Notes: a model not told the origin generated them from the sequence alone. Numbered from the stretch's first letter, positions 17,040 through 26,839 are shown. The stretch is DNA of 56,156 bases from Hyphomicrobiales bacterium (GCA_026400535.1 JAPLOU010000036.1:1-56156); one strand, 5' to 3'. Made by a program: numbers and translations.

Positions 17040-17374
17040 TCACAGGACCGACTGGATTTCGATCTGGTAGCCCTCGGGATCGTCGAACACGATGACCCGG
17101 ATTCCGAGCAACGGCACATCCTTTGGCCCCTTGGTCATAAGGACGCCGCGCCCTTTCAGATAGTCGCACCAGGCATTGACATCGCCCACGCGCAGGCAGA
17201 CCTGGACGGGGTTGACGGGGTGGGCCTTGTGGCTGTCATGAGCCTCGTCGACCAGCCCTGGTCGATCGCCAGCGGCAGACCGAGGACATCCTCGTAGAAG
17301 GCCATCGCCCGCGGAAGATCGGCATAAGACAGGAAGGTGATCAGCATCGAGGTCGTAGTGTGGGATGGGCGCAT
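17040..17374 (-). pseudogene. VOC (glyoxalase/bleomycin-resistance fold) protein gene with internal deletion
   Basis: The 5' part (MRPSHTTTSMLITFLSYADL, then AFYEDVLGLPLAIDQG) and the 3' part (LVDEAH...NPVQVCLRVGDVNAW...GIRVIVFDDPEGYQIEIQSVL) are clear halves of one vicinal-oxygen-chelate domain. They lie in different frames, and the segment normally joining them (roughly a dozen residues) is missing. The junction near 17248-17265 contains TCGACCAG-CC-CTGGTCGA, an 8-bp inverted repeat, so a slippage deletion is likely. The product would be truncated and inactive. Confidence 0.7.
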
Positions 17375-17531
17375 CTCGGAGCCTTGTGCTGGAGGATTGT
17401 CCCAACGCTAACGGCGGGCGGGCTGCGTGGCAAACAACCCTGACCATCGCTGATTTGCCCCTTGCTGGCCTTCTTCTTGCCTGTCACAGTCAGGTCAACA
17501 AGAAGCCGATGCGTTGGGGGCGAACTGCCGT

Positions 17532-18947
17532 ATGGCCGCGTTTGATGAGATGAGTGGTTTCGACGGGGCAACGCGCGATGCCTATGCAAAACTCGAGACC
17601 TGGCTGAAGACCACCCCCCCTGAAGAGTTCAGCACCAGGCGCAGCCAGGCTGATGTCTTCTTTCGCCGGATCGGCATCACCTTCGCGGTTTACGGCGACG
17701 AACAGTCGACCGAGCGGCTGATCCCCTTCGACATCATCCCGCGGGTCATCACGGGGCCGGAATGGGCAACCCTCGATCGCGGCCTTCGCCAACGCGTGAC
17801 CGCACTGAACATGTTCCTGAAGGACATCTATGGACCAAAGGAATGCCTGAAGGCTGGCATCATGCCGGACGACCTGATCTACCGCAACGCGGGCTATTGC
17901 CTGCAGATGATCAACCAGCCGGTCCCGCATGATCTTTACGTACACATTGCCGGCATCGACATCGTACGCGTCGATGCGGACAATTTCTATGTCCTGGAGG
18001 ACAACGCGCGCACCCCGTCAGGCGTCTCCTACATGTTGGAGAACCGCGAGGTCATGCTCCGGCTGTTCCCCGAACTGTTCGCCCAGCATCGCGTCGCGCC
18101 CGTCGAGAACTATCCCGACGCGCTGCTGGCCACCTTGCGCTCGCTCGCCCCGCGCACGGCCGCCAAGGACCCCAATGTCGTCCTGCTGACGCCGGGCCAG
18201 TTCAATTCAGCTTTCTATGAGCATTCGTTCCTGGCCGACAAGCTCGGCATCGAACTGGTCGAGGGTTCGGACCTCTTCGTGCGCGACGAGGTGGTCTACA
18301 TGCGTACAACCCAAGGGCCAAGGCGTGTCGACGTGATCTACCGCCGCATCGACGACGACTACATCGACCCCCTCGCCTTCCGGGCCGACTCGGTGCTTGG
18401 CGTGCCCGGCCTGATCAGCGCCTACAAGGCCGGCAACGTGACGCTGACCAATGCCGTCGGCACCGGCATCTCCGATGACAAGGCCGTCTACAGCTACATG
18501 CCGGAGATCGTGAAGTTCTACACCGGAGAGGAGCCGGTGCTGAAGAACGTGCCGACCTTCCGCTGCCGCGAACCGGACGCACTGAACTACGTGCTCAACA
18601 ACCTTGGCGACCTCGTCGTCAAGGAGGTGAACGGTTCCGGCGGATACGGCATGCTGGTCGGCCCGCACGCCTCCAAGGCCCAGATCGAGACCTTCCGCAA
18701 GAAGCTGAAGCACGAGCCCGAAGGCTTCATTGCACAGCCGACGCTGGCGCTATCGACTTGCCCGACCTTTGTCGCGTCCGGCGTCGCCCCGCGTCATGTC
18801 GATCTGAGGCCGTTCGTGCTGACCGGCTCGGATGGCATTCGGTGTGTCCCTGGCGGCCTGACGCGGGTGGCTCTGAAGGACGGCTCTCTGGTGGTCAACT
18901 CCAGTCAGGGCGGCGGAACCAAGGACACCTGGGTTCTGGACGCGTGA
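17532..18947 (+). CDS. Circularly permuted type 2 ATP-grasp protein
   Basis: 471 residues; start at the ATG at 17532 with GGGGGCG upstream (a TTG at 17514 is possible). The family pattern is clear: RGLRQRVTALNMFLKDIYG, then VHIAGIDIVRVDADNFYVLEDNARTPSG, and the C-terminal VVKEVNGSGGYGMLVGP, which carries the glycine-rich ATP-grasp loop in permuted order. FVLTGSDGIRCVPGGLTRVA closes the domain. These proteins occur with alpha-E and transglutaminase-like partners, as here, and are suspected to ligate amino acids to a peptide, but no reaction is established. First gene of a three-gene operon. Confidence 0.92.
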   Translation: MAAFDEMSGFDGATRDAYAKLETWLKTTPPEEFSTRRSQADVFFRRIGITFAVYGDEQSTERLIPFDIIPRVITGPEWATLDRGLRQRVTALNMFLKDIYGPKECLKAGIMPDDLIYRNAGYCLQMINQPVPHDLYVHIAGIDIVRVDADNFYVLEDNARTPSGVSYMLENREVMLRLFPELFAQHRVAPVENYPDALLATLRSLAPRTAAKDPNVVLLTPGQFNSAFYEHSFLADKLGIELVEGSDLFVRDEVVYMRTTQGPRRVDVIYRRIDDDYIDPLAFRADSVLGVPGLISAYKAGNVTLTNAVGTGISDDKAVYSYMPEIVKFYTGEEPVLKNVPTFRCREPDALNYVLNNLGDLVVKEVNGSGGYGMLVGPHASKAQIETFRKKLKHEPEGFIAQPTLALSTCPTFVASGVAPRHVDLRPFVLTGSDGIRCVPGGLTRVALKDGSLVVNSSQGGGTKDTWVLDA

Positions 18948-18962
18948 GACAGGATTACTGAC

Positions 18963-19904
18963 ATGCTCTCCCGCACGGCCGACAGCCTCTACTGGGTTTC
19001 GCGCTACGTCGAGCGCGCCGAATACCTCGCCCGCATCCTGGAGGCGACGACGCGCCTGTCGAACCTGCCGTCAAGCTATGGCGGCGCGGCATCCGAATGG
19101 ATCAGCGCTGTGAAAACAGCCGGTTGCGGCGAGATCTTCCCACAGCACCACGACAGCGCGACCGAAAGCAGCGTGCATCATTTCCTCTGCTTCAGCCCGG
19201 ACAACCCCTCTTCCATCCGCAACTGCATCGAGGTCGCCCGTTCGAACGCGCGGGCCGTGCGCACTGCGCTGACCTCCGAAATGTGGGACGCGCTGAACGG
19301 GGCCTGGCTCGAGTTGAAGAAGTATGACGGCAAGACGCTGACACGTGACGACTACGGCCGCTTCATCGAATTCGTCAAGGCGCTCTCGCTGACGTTCGAC
19401 GGCTCGGCCTACCGCACCATGCTGCGTTCCGACGCCTACTGGTTCTCGAGGCTCGGTGTCTATGTGGAGCGGGCCGACAACACCGCGCGCATCCTGGACG
19501 TGAAGTACCACGTGCTCCTGCCCGAGACGGAAAAGGTCGGCGGCTCGCTCGACTATTTCCAGTGGACCACGATCTTACGCGAGGTCTCGGCCCTGACCGC
19601 CTATCACTGGGTCTACCGCGAGTCGATCAAGCCGTGGCTGGTCGCGGACCTGCTGATCTTCAACCGCCAGATGCCGCGCTCCCTGGCCAGTTGCTACGAA
19701 AACATCAGCCGCTTTCTCGATGCGATCGGGGACGCCTACAGCCGTCAGGGCCCGGCCCAGCGCATGGCTCGCAAGACGCTCAGCACGCTGGCCAGCCGCA
19801 AGATCACCGACATCTACGACCACGGCCTGCACGAGTTCATCACGGACTTCATCAACGACAACAACCGCCTTGGCAGCACCATCTCCGAGCAGTATCTGGT
19901 CTGA
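18963..19904 (+). CDS. Alpha-E domain-containing protein
   Basis: 313 residues of a mostly helical fold. It opens with MLSRTADSLYWVSRYVERAEYLAR, repeats the pattern as YWFSRLGVYVERADNTARILD in the middle, and ends with a helical bundle (MPRSLASCYENISRFLDAIG). It starts 16 bases after the ATP-grasp gene. Alpha-E proteins nearly always accompany the permuted ATP-grasp protein and are thought to work with it; no activity is known. Confidence 0.92.
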   Translation: MLSRTADSLYWVSRYVERAEYLARILEATTRLSNLPSSYGGAASEWISAVKTAGCGEIFPQHHDSATESSVHHFLCFSPDNPSSIRNCIEVARSNARAVRTALTSEMWDALNGAWLELKKYDGKTLTRDDYGRFIEFVKALSLTFDGSAYRTMLRSDAYWFSRLGVYVERADNTARILDVKYHVLLPETEKVGGSLDYFQWTTILREVSALTAYHWVYRESIKPWLVADLLIFNRQMPRSLASCYENISRFLDAIGDAYSRQGPAQRMARKTLSTLASRKITDIYDHGLHEFITDFINDNNRLGSTISEQYLV

Positions 19905-19939
19905 CGCTTGGCAATCCGGCCGTTTCTGGAAACAACCCC

Positions 19940-20752
19940 TTGCGCATCAAGATTTCGCACGAAACCAGCTTCGCCTATGACCAGCCCTTGCGTTCGTTGC
20001 TGCAGGTGCTGCGCGTGATGCCGCGCGACCATGAAGGCCAGGTGATCGTCTCCTGGCGGATTGATGCCTCGGTGGATGGACGGCTGAGGTCGATAGAAGA
20101 CGCCTTCGGCAACCGTGTCCACCACTTTCAGGCCGACGGACCTTTCGACGGCTACACCCTGCGCGTGCACGGCGTCGTCGAAACGCTCGACATGACCGGT
20201 TTTGTCCGGGGCGCGGCGGAACCACTGCCGCTGGACGTCTATCGCCGCGACACCGGCCTCACCCAGCCTGACGAGACCATGCAGCTCCTCGCGCGGAAGC
20301 TTGTCCGCTCGTCCGGCAACACACTGGAGCAACTCCACGGCCTGATGGACACCATCCACAGCGACATGAAACTGGAGGACGGCTTACCGGAAGGCCAGCG
20401 GCGCGCCTGTGATGCCTTTGCAGCCCGCAAGGGAACGACGCGCGATCTCGCCCACATCTTCTGCGGCTGCGCCCATGCCATGGGAAATCCGGCGCGCTTT
20501 GTCGAAGGTTATGTGGCGGGCGATGCGCCCGCGGGCAAGAACGCCCTCCGACACGCCTGGGCGGAGGCCTGGGTCAAGGGCTATGGGTGGATCGGTTTTG
20601 ATCCGTCCGTCAACCTGTGCCCGACCGAGGCCCATATCCGCGTCGCGGTGGGTTTGGATCAGGCGGACACCACGCCGATCCGTCTCTCCCGCGTCGGCGG
20701 AGGGGGCGAGAAGACCAGCGCGACGCTCACCGTCCAGCCGGTCGAGCAGTGA
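19940..20752 (+). CDS. Transglutaminase-like protein with catalytic Cys replaced by Thr
   Basis: 270 residues from a TTG start at 19940; an upstream extension in the same frame overlaps the alpha-E gene and is a shadow. The N-terminal bacterial-transglutaminase region (MRIKISHETSFAYDQPLRS) and the core domain are typical. The core should read G-V-C-Q-D-x-A-H but here reads G-T-T-R-D-L-A-H, so the catalytic Cys is T167. The His (H205 in RHAWAEAW) and Asp (D221 in GFDPSVN) of the triad are present. Two cysteines nearby, C175 and C177, are not in the catalytic position. The protein may be a non-catalytic binding partner or use an altered chemistry. Third gene of the ATP-grasp/alpha-E operon. Confidence 0.9.
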   Translation: MRIKISHETSFAYDQPLRSLLQVLRVMPRDHEGQVIVSWRIDASVDGRLRSIEDAFGNRVHHFQADGPFDGYTLRVHGVVETLDMTGFVRGAAEPLPLDVYRRDTGLTQPDETMQLLARKLVRSSGNTLEQLHGLMDTIHSDMKLEDGLPEGQRRACDAFAARKGTTRDLAHIFCGCAHAMGNPARFVEGYVAGDAPAGKNALRHAWAEAWVKGYGWIGFDPSVNLCPTEAHIRVAVGLDQADTTPIRLSRVGGGGEKTSATLTVQPVEQ

Positions 20753-20756
20753 CCGG

Positions 20757-20778
20757 CCCGGATTGATCGGGATTTTTT
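20757..20778 (+). terminator. Rho-independent terminator candidate after the ATP-grasp operon
   Basis: CCCGG (20757-20761) pairs with TCGGG (20767-20771, one wobble) and is followed by a run of six T (20773-20778). It sits directly after the transglutaminase-like gene and overlaps the stop codon of the convergent TadG-like gene. Confidence 0.45.
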
Positions 20779-22195
20779 ACCTGGAAAGCCTCAGCGCGCC
20801 GATCTCTCGGGCGATCTTCTCGAACACAGGCTTCAGATCGGCTGCGTTGCTCACGGACTTGTAGTGGGATGTGCTGCTGGCACAATTCGACAACAGCGTC
20901 GCATTGCCGTTGATGACGCGGATCGCATAGATCGTGATGCCCCGGGCCTTGGCCTCCGTGCAGGCGGCGAGCGTGCGCGCATCGAGGTTGGTGCTATCCT
21001 TGGCTTCGGTGTTGTCGCCATCCGTTAGCAGGATCATGAACTTGCTGACGTCGCTGTCGGCCACGGCGGCCTCGGTGAAGGGCTCGACGGAGGACAGAAG
21101 CGCCATGCCCCACGCGACGCCGATCTTGATGTTCGTATTGCCCGACGGGGTCATGACCCGCAGCGCGTTGATCAGTGCTGCGCTGGAGGTACGGATGTCG
21201 TCCAGCGGCTTGATGCGGGCAAGCGCAGTGGTCCGGCAGTTCACAGCAGGGTGGAGATCCGCGACAACCGGGATGGACGGCATCGCATCTGACGTATCCA
21301 GATTGAGGGCCATGTCGCGGTCCCAAACGCAGCCCTGCCAGGTCGCCGGCGTCGCACGTCCCGTTCCGCAGCCAGAGCCCACGTTCACGCCTGTGGCGTT
21401 GAGCCAGTTCGCCGTCGCATCCTTGTCGCGTGAAGCGAAACGGAACCAGCGATAGCGCAGCGCGTCGTTCGGGATAGAGGCATGTGTGCAATACCCAGCG
21501 CCTGTCGGCGCCGGAAACGTCGCTGCCGTCATGGCAGCAGAATTGACTTCCTGCTGGATGTTCAGCGGCATCCGTACCATCGTGTCGAAGGGAACGAGGC
21601 CAACACGGAACTGGTCGTCGCGGTTGGCCGCATCCTTGATGATCTTGACAAAGCCGTCCGACGGCGTGGTCGACGCGCAATCAGGCTGCCCGCAGAGCGC
21701 GCGCTTGAGTTCGGTCATCTTGTTGCTGCTGGACATCGACCCGGTGTTGTCCAGCACCAGCGCGATTTCGACATCCCGGACACCCCAGCGGACTTCGGAG
21801 TTGGCGCTGATGGCGATTTTCGCGCCATCGGCAACCAGCAACAATGGCATCAGGCGCGGCACCTCGTCGCTGGCGGTGACGGCGACCACGCCGTCGCCGC
21901 GCGTGAAGCTGACGACCGGTGTGCGCCCCACCTGGTTGGTGTAGTTCGCCTGAACCTGCGCATTGATGAGTGCGGCGATCTGCGGATCGGTGAACAGCAC
22001 CGAGCGCCCAGCGGCGAGAGCCGCCCCGTCAACGGCGGACTGCAGCAACACGCGATCGCGCGACCCCATCGCGTAGTCGATGCCGACCGTGATCAGCCCC
22101 ATGACAGCGGGAAGCATGAAGGCGAACATGAACGCGATCGCCCCTCGCTCATCGCGGCGGAAACGGCCAAGCAACCTTGAAACGGTACTGGTCAT
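20777..22195 (-). CDS. TadG-like pilus assembly protein with vWA domain
   Basis: 472 residues from the ATG at 22195, with TTGGAG about a dozen bases upstream. The N-terminus has the TadE/TadG pattern RRDERGAIAFMFAFMLPAVMG (membrane anchor, pseudopilin-like). A Tad_N stretch follows (SAVDGAALAAGRS) and then a von Willebrand A domain with the MIDAS motif DNTGSMSSS, and later MILLTDGDNT. It would be anchored in the inner membrane with a periplasmic vWA domain. No other tad/cpa pilus genes lie nearby, so it is an isolated copy. Flp-pilus secretion roles are known for the family; the role of orphan copies is not. Confidence 0.88.
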   Translation of the reverse strand: MTSTVSRLLGRFRRDERGAIAFMFAFMLPAVMGLITVGIDYAMGSRDRVLLQSAVDGAALAAGRSVLFTDPQIAALINAQVQANYTNQVGRTPVVSFTRGDGVVAVTASDEVPRLMPLLLVADGAKIAISANSEVRWGVRDVEIALVLDNTGSMSSSNKMTELKRALCGQPDCASTTPSDGFVKIIKDAANRDDQFRVGLVPFDTMVRMPLNIQQEVNSAAMTAATFPAPTGAGYCTHASIPNDALRYRWFRFASRDKDATANWLNATGVNVGSGCGTGRATPATWQGCVWDRDMALNLDTSDAMPSIPVVADLHPAVNCRTTALARIKPLDDIRTSSAALINALRVMTPSGNTNIKIGVAWGMALLSSVEPFTEAAVADSDVSKFMILLTDGDNTEAKDSTNLDARTLAACTEAKARGITIYAIRVINGNATLLSNCASSTSHYKSVSNAADLKPVFEKIAREIGALRLSR

Positions 22196-22419
22196 GACAT
22201 GGCACTCCAAATACGAGAGACCACTCATGCACGCTCCCAAGTTAGAGCCACGTAAAGCCGATCGATTGGATTTTATCGAATTCGTGCAATTGTCACAGCT
22301 GAAGCCATGACAGCATGGCGAAATGGGGTAGCCGAGGGCAGCCCTTAGGCTGATCAGCGACGCCATTTCAAAAAAATTGCCCGTACTTTTTCAGACAAGT
22401 TGCCAACTCAAGTCTGATC

Positions 22420-24503
22420 ATGGCGTCTATCTCGCGGATGTCGATCCTTGTTTTGCTCGTCTTCCGGGTCATCGGTGGCGTTATCGTGTCCGTTGTCCTC
22501 GTCATGGGCATGATGCTGGGCTCGCTGACCGAGGCAACCAACCGCGCTGCGACTGAGGACCAGATGAGCCGTCTCGAAGCGGCCGTCGCCAACGAACTGA
22601 CACAGGCCAAGGCTCACAGTTGGCCATCATTGCCTCGGGCGAAGCTCGACGCAGAGACGAGCTGATCAGCAGCGCCCTCACACTCCCCCCAGTTGCGCAG
22701 CGCCTGGCATTTCGGCTTTGCCTCGGTCCACCTCCTCGACCCGAACGGCCAACATGTTGCTGGCTGGGAGTTCGGGCAGCCGGCCGGCGCGGCAGGCTTC
22801 CAGCAACGTCATGCCTTCATCGCGCACCGGCTGTCTGCCACCATGCGAGGCGTCGAACAGCAATCGCCAGCGACGGAACTGGCCTCGCCCGGCCATGAGC
22901 GGAGCCTTGGCCACGCCGGACTGATCCACACTGGATTTGAGCTGACGGTCGCCGTCGTCAGTCCTGCAAGTCCGGCGCCCGGCCGGTTGCCCGGCTTCGT
23001 CATCGCACTGAAGAGCCTGGACTCAGCCACGCTTGCCGACATCGGAAACCGCAATGGCCCCGGGCAGATCGCCGTCAAGTCAGGTGCACGGGTCTGCCAG
23101 CCTTTGCCATTCCCGTAACGGACGCGACTGGGAACCCGATCGGCTTGCTCACATGGGGTCAGGCCCGCCCCGGACCGGCCATACTGCCCGATCCACGGCT
23201 CATGCTGATGGCGAGCGTCCTCGCTGTGCTGGCGGCACTCGCCCTGCTCGTTCTGCGCCTGCGCCGCCACGGCGAGGCCTTGGCGCTCGATGAGGCGCGC
23301 GCAGAGCGACTTGGCAGCCATCACCACCTCTCGGGCTTGTTCAACCAGCACACCTTTCACGAGCGGCTCGCCGAGAAGCTGGAAGGCGCCAAGCGCACCC
23401 ATGCCGGCTTTGCGTTGCATCTCATCGATCTGGATCGTTTCAAGGACCTCAACGGTTCCCTCGGCCACCAGGCCGGCGATGTCGTGACTAGCGCGATGGG
23501 CAAGCGGATCGCCAACACGGCTCGCGCCATGGCCGTGGTTGCGCGACTGGGCGGCAACGAGTTGGCCATCATTCAGATGAACGCCGATTCCATTCACAAG
23601 GCCAGCGCACTTATCCATCGTATCCACGAGGTCCTGGCCACCCGATCATCATTGAATCTGTCGGGATCTGCATGGGCTATTCGATCGGCATCGTCCTTGG
23701 GTCGAAGCTGGATGTCGACGGCAAGGGCCTGATGTCATGCGTGGACAGCGCGCTCTACGGGGCCAAGAATGCTGGCAGAAACCGCCACAACTTCTTCGAA
23801 TGGTGCGCCGACAAGTCAACGAACCTGTGCACGCTCGTCGAGAACGAACTGGCCGACGCCATCCGTCACGATCAGCTCGAACTGCACTATCAGTCACCGG
23901 TTGCGCCCGATGGCTGGCGCATCCTGGGCGTCGAAGCGTTGGTCCGCTGGCGGCATCCTGCGCGGATGGAAAGCGCTGGGGCGGGTTGAAGGTCGCCATC
24001 AGTGTTTCCGCTGCCCAGTCCAAGCAGGCGAATGTCGCGCCCTCCGGCCGGCCACGGTGTCGGAGGCCGAGTTGCCGCCGACACGGCTTGAGCTGGAGCT
24101 CACGGAGGGCATGGTTGCTCAAGGCGAGGACAAAGCCCAGAGCGCGATCGGCGAACTGCGCGACCACGGCGTCAGCTTCGCCCTCGACGACTTTGGCACC
24201 GGCTACGCGTCGCTCATCAATCTGCGGCGCTTCCCGTTCGACAAGATCAAGATTGACCAGTCCTTGCTCCAAGCGATCGAAGCGACCGGGGAACCCGCGA
24301 TCCTTCTCCACAGCGTGGTCTGCCTGGGCCGCGCCCTTGGCCTCACGATCTGGGCGGAGGGCTTCAAGTCAGCGGAGCAGCACCGCATCCTCCAGGCCAT
24401 CGGTTACCATGAACTGCAAGGCTACCGGTGCTCGAGCCCCGAGCCGGCCAGCAAGACCGACGCGATTCTCAGCGGCGCCGACCGCTTCGATCTGGCGGCC
24501 TGA
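22420..24503 (+). pseudogene. Membrane-bound GGDEF-EAL (cyclic-di-GMP turnover) gene, multiply frameshifted
   Basis: Pieces of one protein are spread over all three plus-strand frames, with breaks near 22620, 22690, 23100, 23650, 23975 and 24030. In order: a membrane helix (VIGGVIVSVVLVMGMMLGS) and a periplasmic sensor segment (WHFGFASVHLLDPNGQHVAGWE), then a second membrane helix (VLAVLAALALLVLRLRR). A GGDEF domain follows with the signature degenerated to GGNEL, and an EAL domain with EALVRW, LELELTEG, DDFGTGYASL and AEGFKSAEQ. The number of breaks rules out a single sequencing error, so the gene is dead. An intact cyclase gene is at 40656. Confidence 0.88.
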
Positions 24504-24506
24504 GCC

Positions 24507-26120
24507 TCATCGGGAAGACAGAGCCCTTGCCTGGGCCAGCGCCTCTTCGGTGTCGACATCGACCAGGACTGCTTCATCATCGACGCTGACCTCGACAATG
24601 CGGGCGCCCGGCCGCGCCAGAAGCCCCCGCGCGCCCGTGTCGCCTTCGAGGTCGGCAACGGCCTCGAACAGCGCCCGCGATAGCAGCACGGGGTTGGCCC
24701 GGCGCCCATCCGCCACCGGCACGATGCCGTCAGCCAAGGCTTCGCCTGCATAGTTATCGACAAGACGGTTGATGATGGCGGCGCTGACCAGAGGCATGTC
24801 GCCGAGCAGGACCAGTGCGGCGGCACTTGTGTCCGGCACGGCGCCGATGCCGGTCCGGAGCGAACTGGCCATGCCACTGGCATGGTCCGGGTTTTCAACC
24901 AAGGTTACGTCGAGCCCCACAAGCGCCATCGCGACCTCATGGGCCTGATGCCCAAGCACGACGATCGCTGGCCCTGCCCGGGAGGCCAGCGCGGCCTCGA
25001 CGACATGGCGCACAACCGGCTTGCCGCCGACGCGTTCCAGCAGCTTGTTGCGGCCGAGGCGCGTCGAATGGCCTGCCGCAAGCACCACCGCCGCGATCTG
25101 CGGATGATTGGCGTGCACCGCAGGTGACCGCGGCTGTGGCCGAGAGAATATCTCCATCAGAAGTCCGCCGACACCCATCGACTGGATGTCGTGCCGCGTC
25201 ACCTGCAGCCCGGCACTGAGGCGCTGCAGCACCCAGTCGAAACCGTTCTCCTTGGGGCTGCGCGCGCAGCCCGGCGCACCGACCACGGGCAAGCCGGCGA
25301 TCTCGCCGATCAGCAGCAGATTGCCGGGGTCGACCGGCATGCCCAGATGCTCGATCCGCCCGCCGGCGCCCTCGATGGCGGCGGGTACAACGTCGCGCCG
25401 GTCGGTGATGGCGGAGGCGCCAAACACAACGATCAGATCGACGCCACGGCCGCCGGCGCAGTGGCGCAGCGCCTGCTCGAGCGCCCGGATCTCATGGGGG
25501 ACGCGCACATCATGGTGAAGGGTCGAGTGCGCCAGGCCCTGCAGGCGTTCGACGAGGGCCTCAAGCGTCTTGTCGATCACGCTCGGCTTCAGGCCCGGCA
25601 GAACGGTGGAGATCACCCCGACCTTCATGGACCGGAAGGGAGCAAGGCTGATCGCGCCGGGCGCGCTGGCGGACGCCTCCGCGATCAGGCGGCCGGGCAC
25701 TGCAAACGGAATGATTTTCACCGTACCGATCATCTCGCCGACCGACACCTTCTTCATCGGAGCGAGCGTTGCGACCGTGACGGCCTCGTCGACCATGTTG
25801 GCGGCGTCGACAGCCGCGCGGTCGACCAGCAGTAGCCCCGCATCCTCGGCGAACAGATTGGCGCGACCGGTGAATGCGCCTTCGACCGCAACGCACCGGC
25901 CCGCGACCGCCCGCGCCAGTTGCCCCGCGGCCTCGTTCTCATCCAGATCGTCAGGCTCGATGATGGCGACCACGATTTCGGTCACGCCCGCCTCGCGCAG
26001 GGCCTTTGCATGATCCGGCGTGAGGACCACGCCCTTCTTGATGACCAGTCCGCCCCGACGCACGGCGTGCGCAACCACCCCGCCAACGGCCAGATCGACC
26101 GGGGTCGGCCCGAATTTCAT
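24507..26120 (-). CDS. Fusion of MoeA-like molybdopterin-binding domain and MobA-like nucleotidyltransferase
   Basis: 537 residues. Residues 1 to about 330 resemble the molybdopterin-binding fold of MoeA/CinA-type proteins (VIKKGVVLTPDHAKALREAG, VFGASAITDRRDVVPAAI). From about 335 a MobA/MocA-type nucleotidyltransferase begins with AAVVLAAGHSTRLGRNKLL and LLGDMPLVS, the CTP/GTP-binding and metal-binding motifs. Such fusions, found with XdhC genes, are believed to finish cytosine- or guanine-dinucleotide molybdenum cofactor for xanthine-dehydrogenase-type enzymes. Its start overlaps the end of the XdhC C-domain gene by four bases. No molybdoenzyme is encoded nearby. Confidence 0.87.
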   Translation of the reverse strand: MKFGPTPVDLAVGGVVAHAVRRGGLVIKKGVVLTPDHAKALREAGVTEIVVAIIEPDDLDENEAAGQLARAVAGRCVAVEGAFTGRANLFAEDAGLLLVDRAAVDAANMVDEAVTVATLAPMKKVSVGEMIGTVKIIPFAVPGRLIAEASASAPGAISLAPFRSMKVGVISTVLPGLKPSVIDKTLEALVERLQGLAHSTLHHDVRVPHEIRALEQALRHCAGGRGVDLIVVFGASAITDRRDVVPAAIEGAGGRIEHLGMPVDPGNLLLIGEIAGLPVVGAPGCARSPKENGFDWVLQRLSAGLQVTRHDIQSMGVGGLLMEIFSRPQPRSPAVHANHPQIAAVVLAAGHSTRLGRNKLLERVGGKPVVRHVVEAALASRAGPAIVVLGHQAHEVAMALVGLDVTLVENPDHASGMASSLRTGIGAVPDTSAAALVLLGDMPLVSAAIINRLVDNYAGEALADGIVPVADGRRANPVLLSRALFEAVADLEGDTGARGLLARPGARIVEVSVDDEAVLVDVDTEEALAQARALSSR

Positions 26121-26839
26121 GACCCGGTCCGGGCCCGGCCGGCGAGACGGTCGGCGCGCAAGGTGGAGACGATTTCACCAACGATCGACAGGGCTATCTC
26201 GGCGGGGCTGACCGCGCCGATGTTGAGACCGATCGGCGCCCTGATCCGCGCGATCTGATCAAACGAGAAACCGGCCTCGACCAGCCGTTCGACCCGCTTC
26301 GCATGCGTTTTTCGCGAGCCAAGCGCGCCGACATAGAAACAGGTCGACCGGAGCGCGGCCTCAAGGGCGGGATCATCAATCTTCGGATCATGGGTCAATG
26401 CGACGAAGGCCGTATAACGGTCGAGAGGGACCTGCTTCAGCGCCTCACCCGGCCACTCGGCGATCAGCCGGACAGACGGAAACCGTTCGGGAGAGGCAAA
26501 GGCGGTCCGCGGATCGATCACCGTCATGTCAAGTGTCAGTTCACGGGCCATCGACACCAGAGCCTGGCTGATATGGACCGCGCCGGTGACCACCAGCTTG
26601 ACGGGGGGAGCCTGCACGCTGAGGAACAATGCGCGCCCCTCGCTCTCGATCGAACCACTTTTGCCGGAGCGGAGGGCCTCGTGGAGTGCTGCGGACAGTG
26701 GCCGGGACACCCAAGGCTCCCGGGCCAACTCCTCCTCGCGCACCAACCACTGTCCGCCCCCGCCAAGATCGGTGACCAGAACACAGGCGCGGCGCGCAGC
26801 GCGCTCGGCATTCAGGGCAGACAGGAGTGCCAGATCCAT
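26117..26839 (-). CDS. XdhC family protein, C-terminal (Rossmann) part encoded separately
   Basis: 240 residues from the ATG at 26839. The C-terminal half is the XdhC_C Rossmann domain: VVTGAVHISQALVSMARELTL, DPRTAFASPERFP, FVALTHDPKIDDPAL, YVGALGSRKTHAKR and IRAPIGLNIGA, which are the signature blocks. The N-terminal CoxI half is weak here and is instead encoded by the separate gene at 27470-27793. XdhC binds molybdenum cofactor, helps sulfurate it and inserts it into xanthine dehydrogenase-type enzymes. Confidence 0.88.
   Translation of the reverse strand: MDLALLSALNAERAARRACVLVTDLGGGGQWLVREEELAREPWVSRPLSAALHEALRSGKSGSIESEGRALFLSVQAPPVKLVVTGAVHISQALVSMARELTLDMTVIDPRTAFASPERFPSVRLIAEWPGEALKQVPLDRYTAFVALTHDPKIDDPALEAALRSTCFYVGALGSRKTHAKRVERLVEAGFSFDQIARIRAPIGLNIGAVSPAEIALSIVGEIVSTLRADRLAGRARTGS

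Noticed and set aside
19562..19939. Upstream extension of the transglutaminase-like gene
   Set aside because: It runs inside the alpha-E coding sequence and has no similarity to the family; TTG at 19940 gives the normal N-terminus.
23550..23570. Active diguanylate cyclase in the 22420-24503 region
   Set aside because: The signature is GGNEL and the reading frame is broken several times on both sides.
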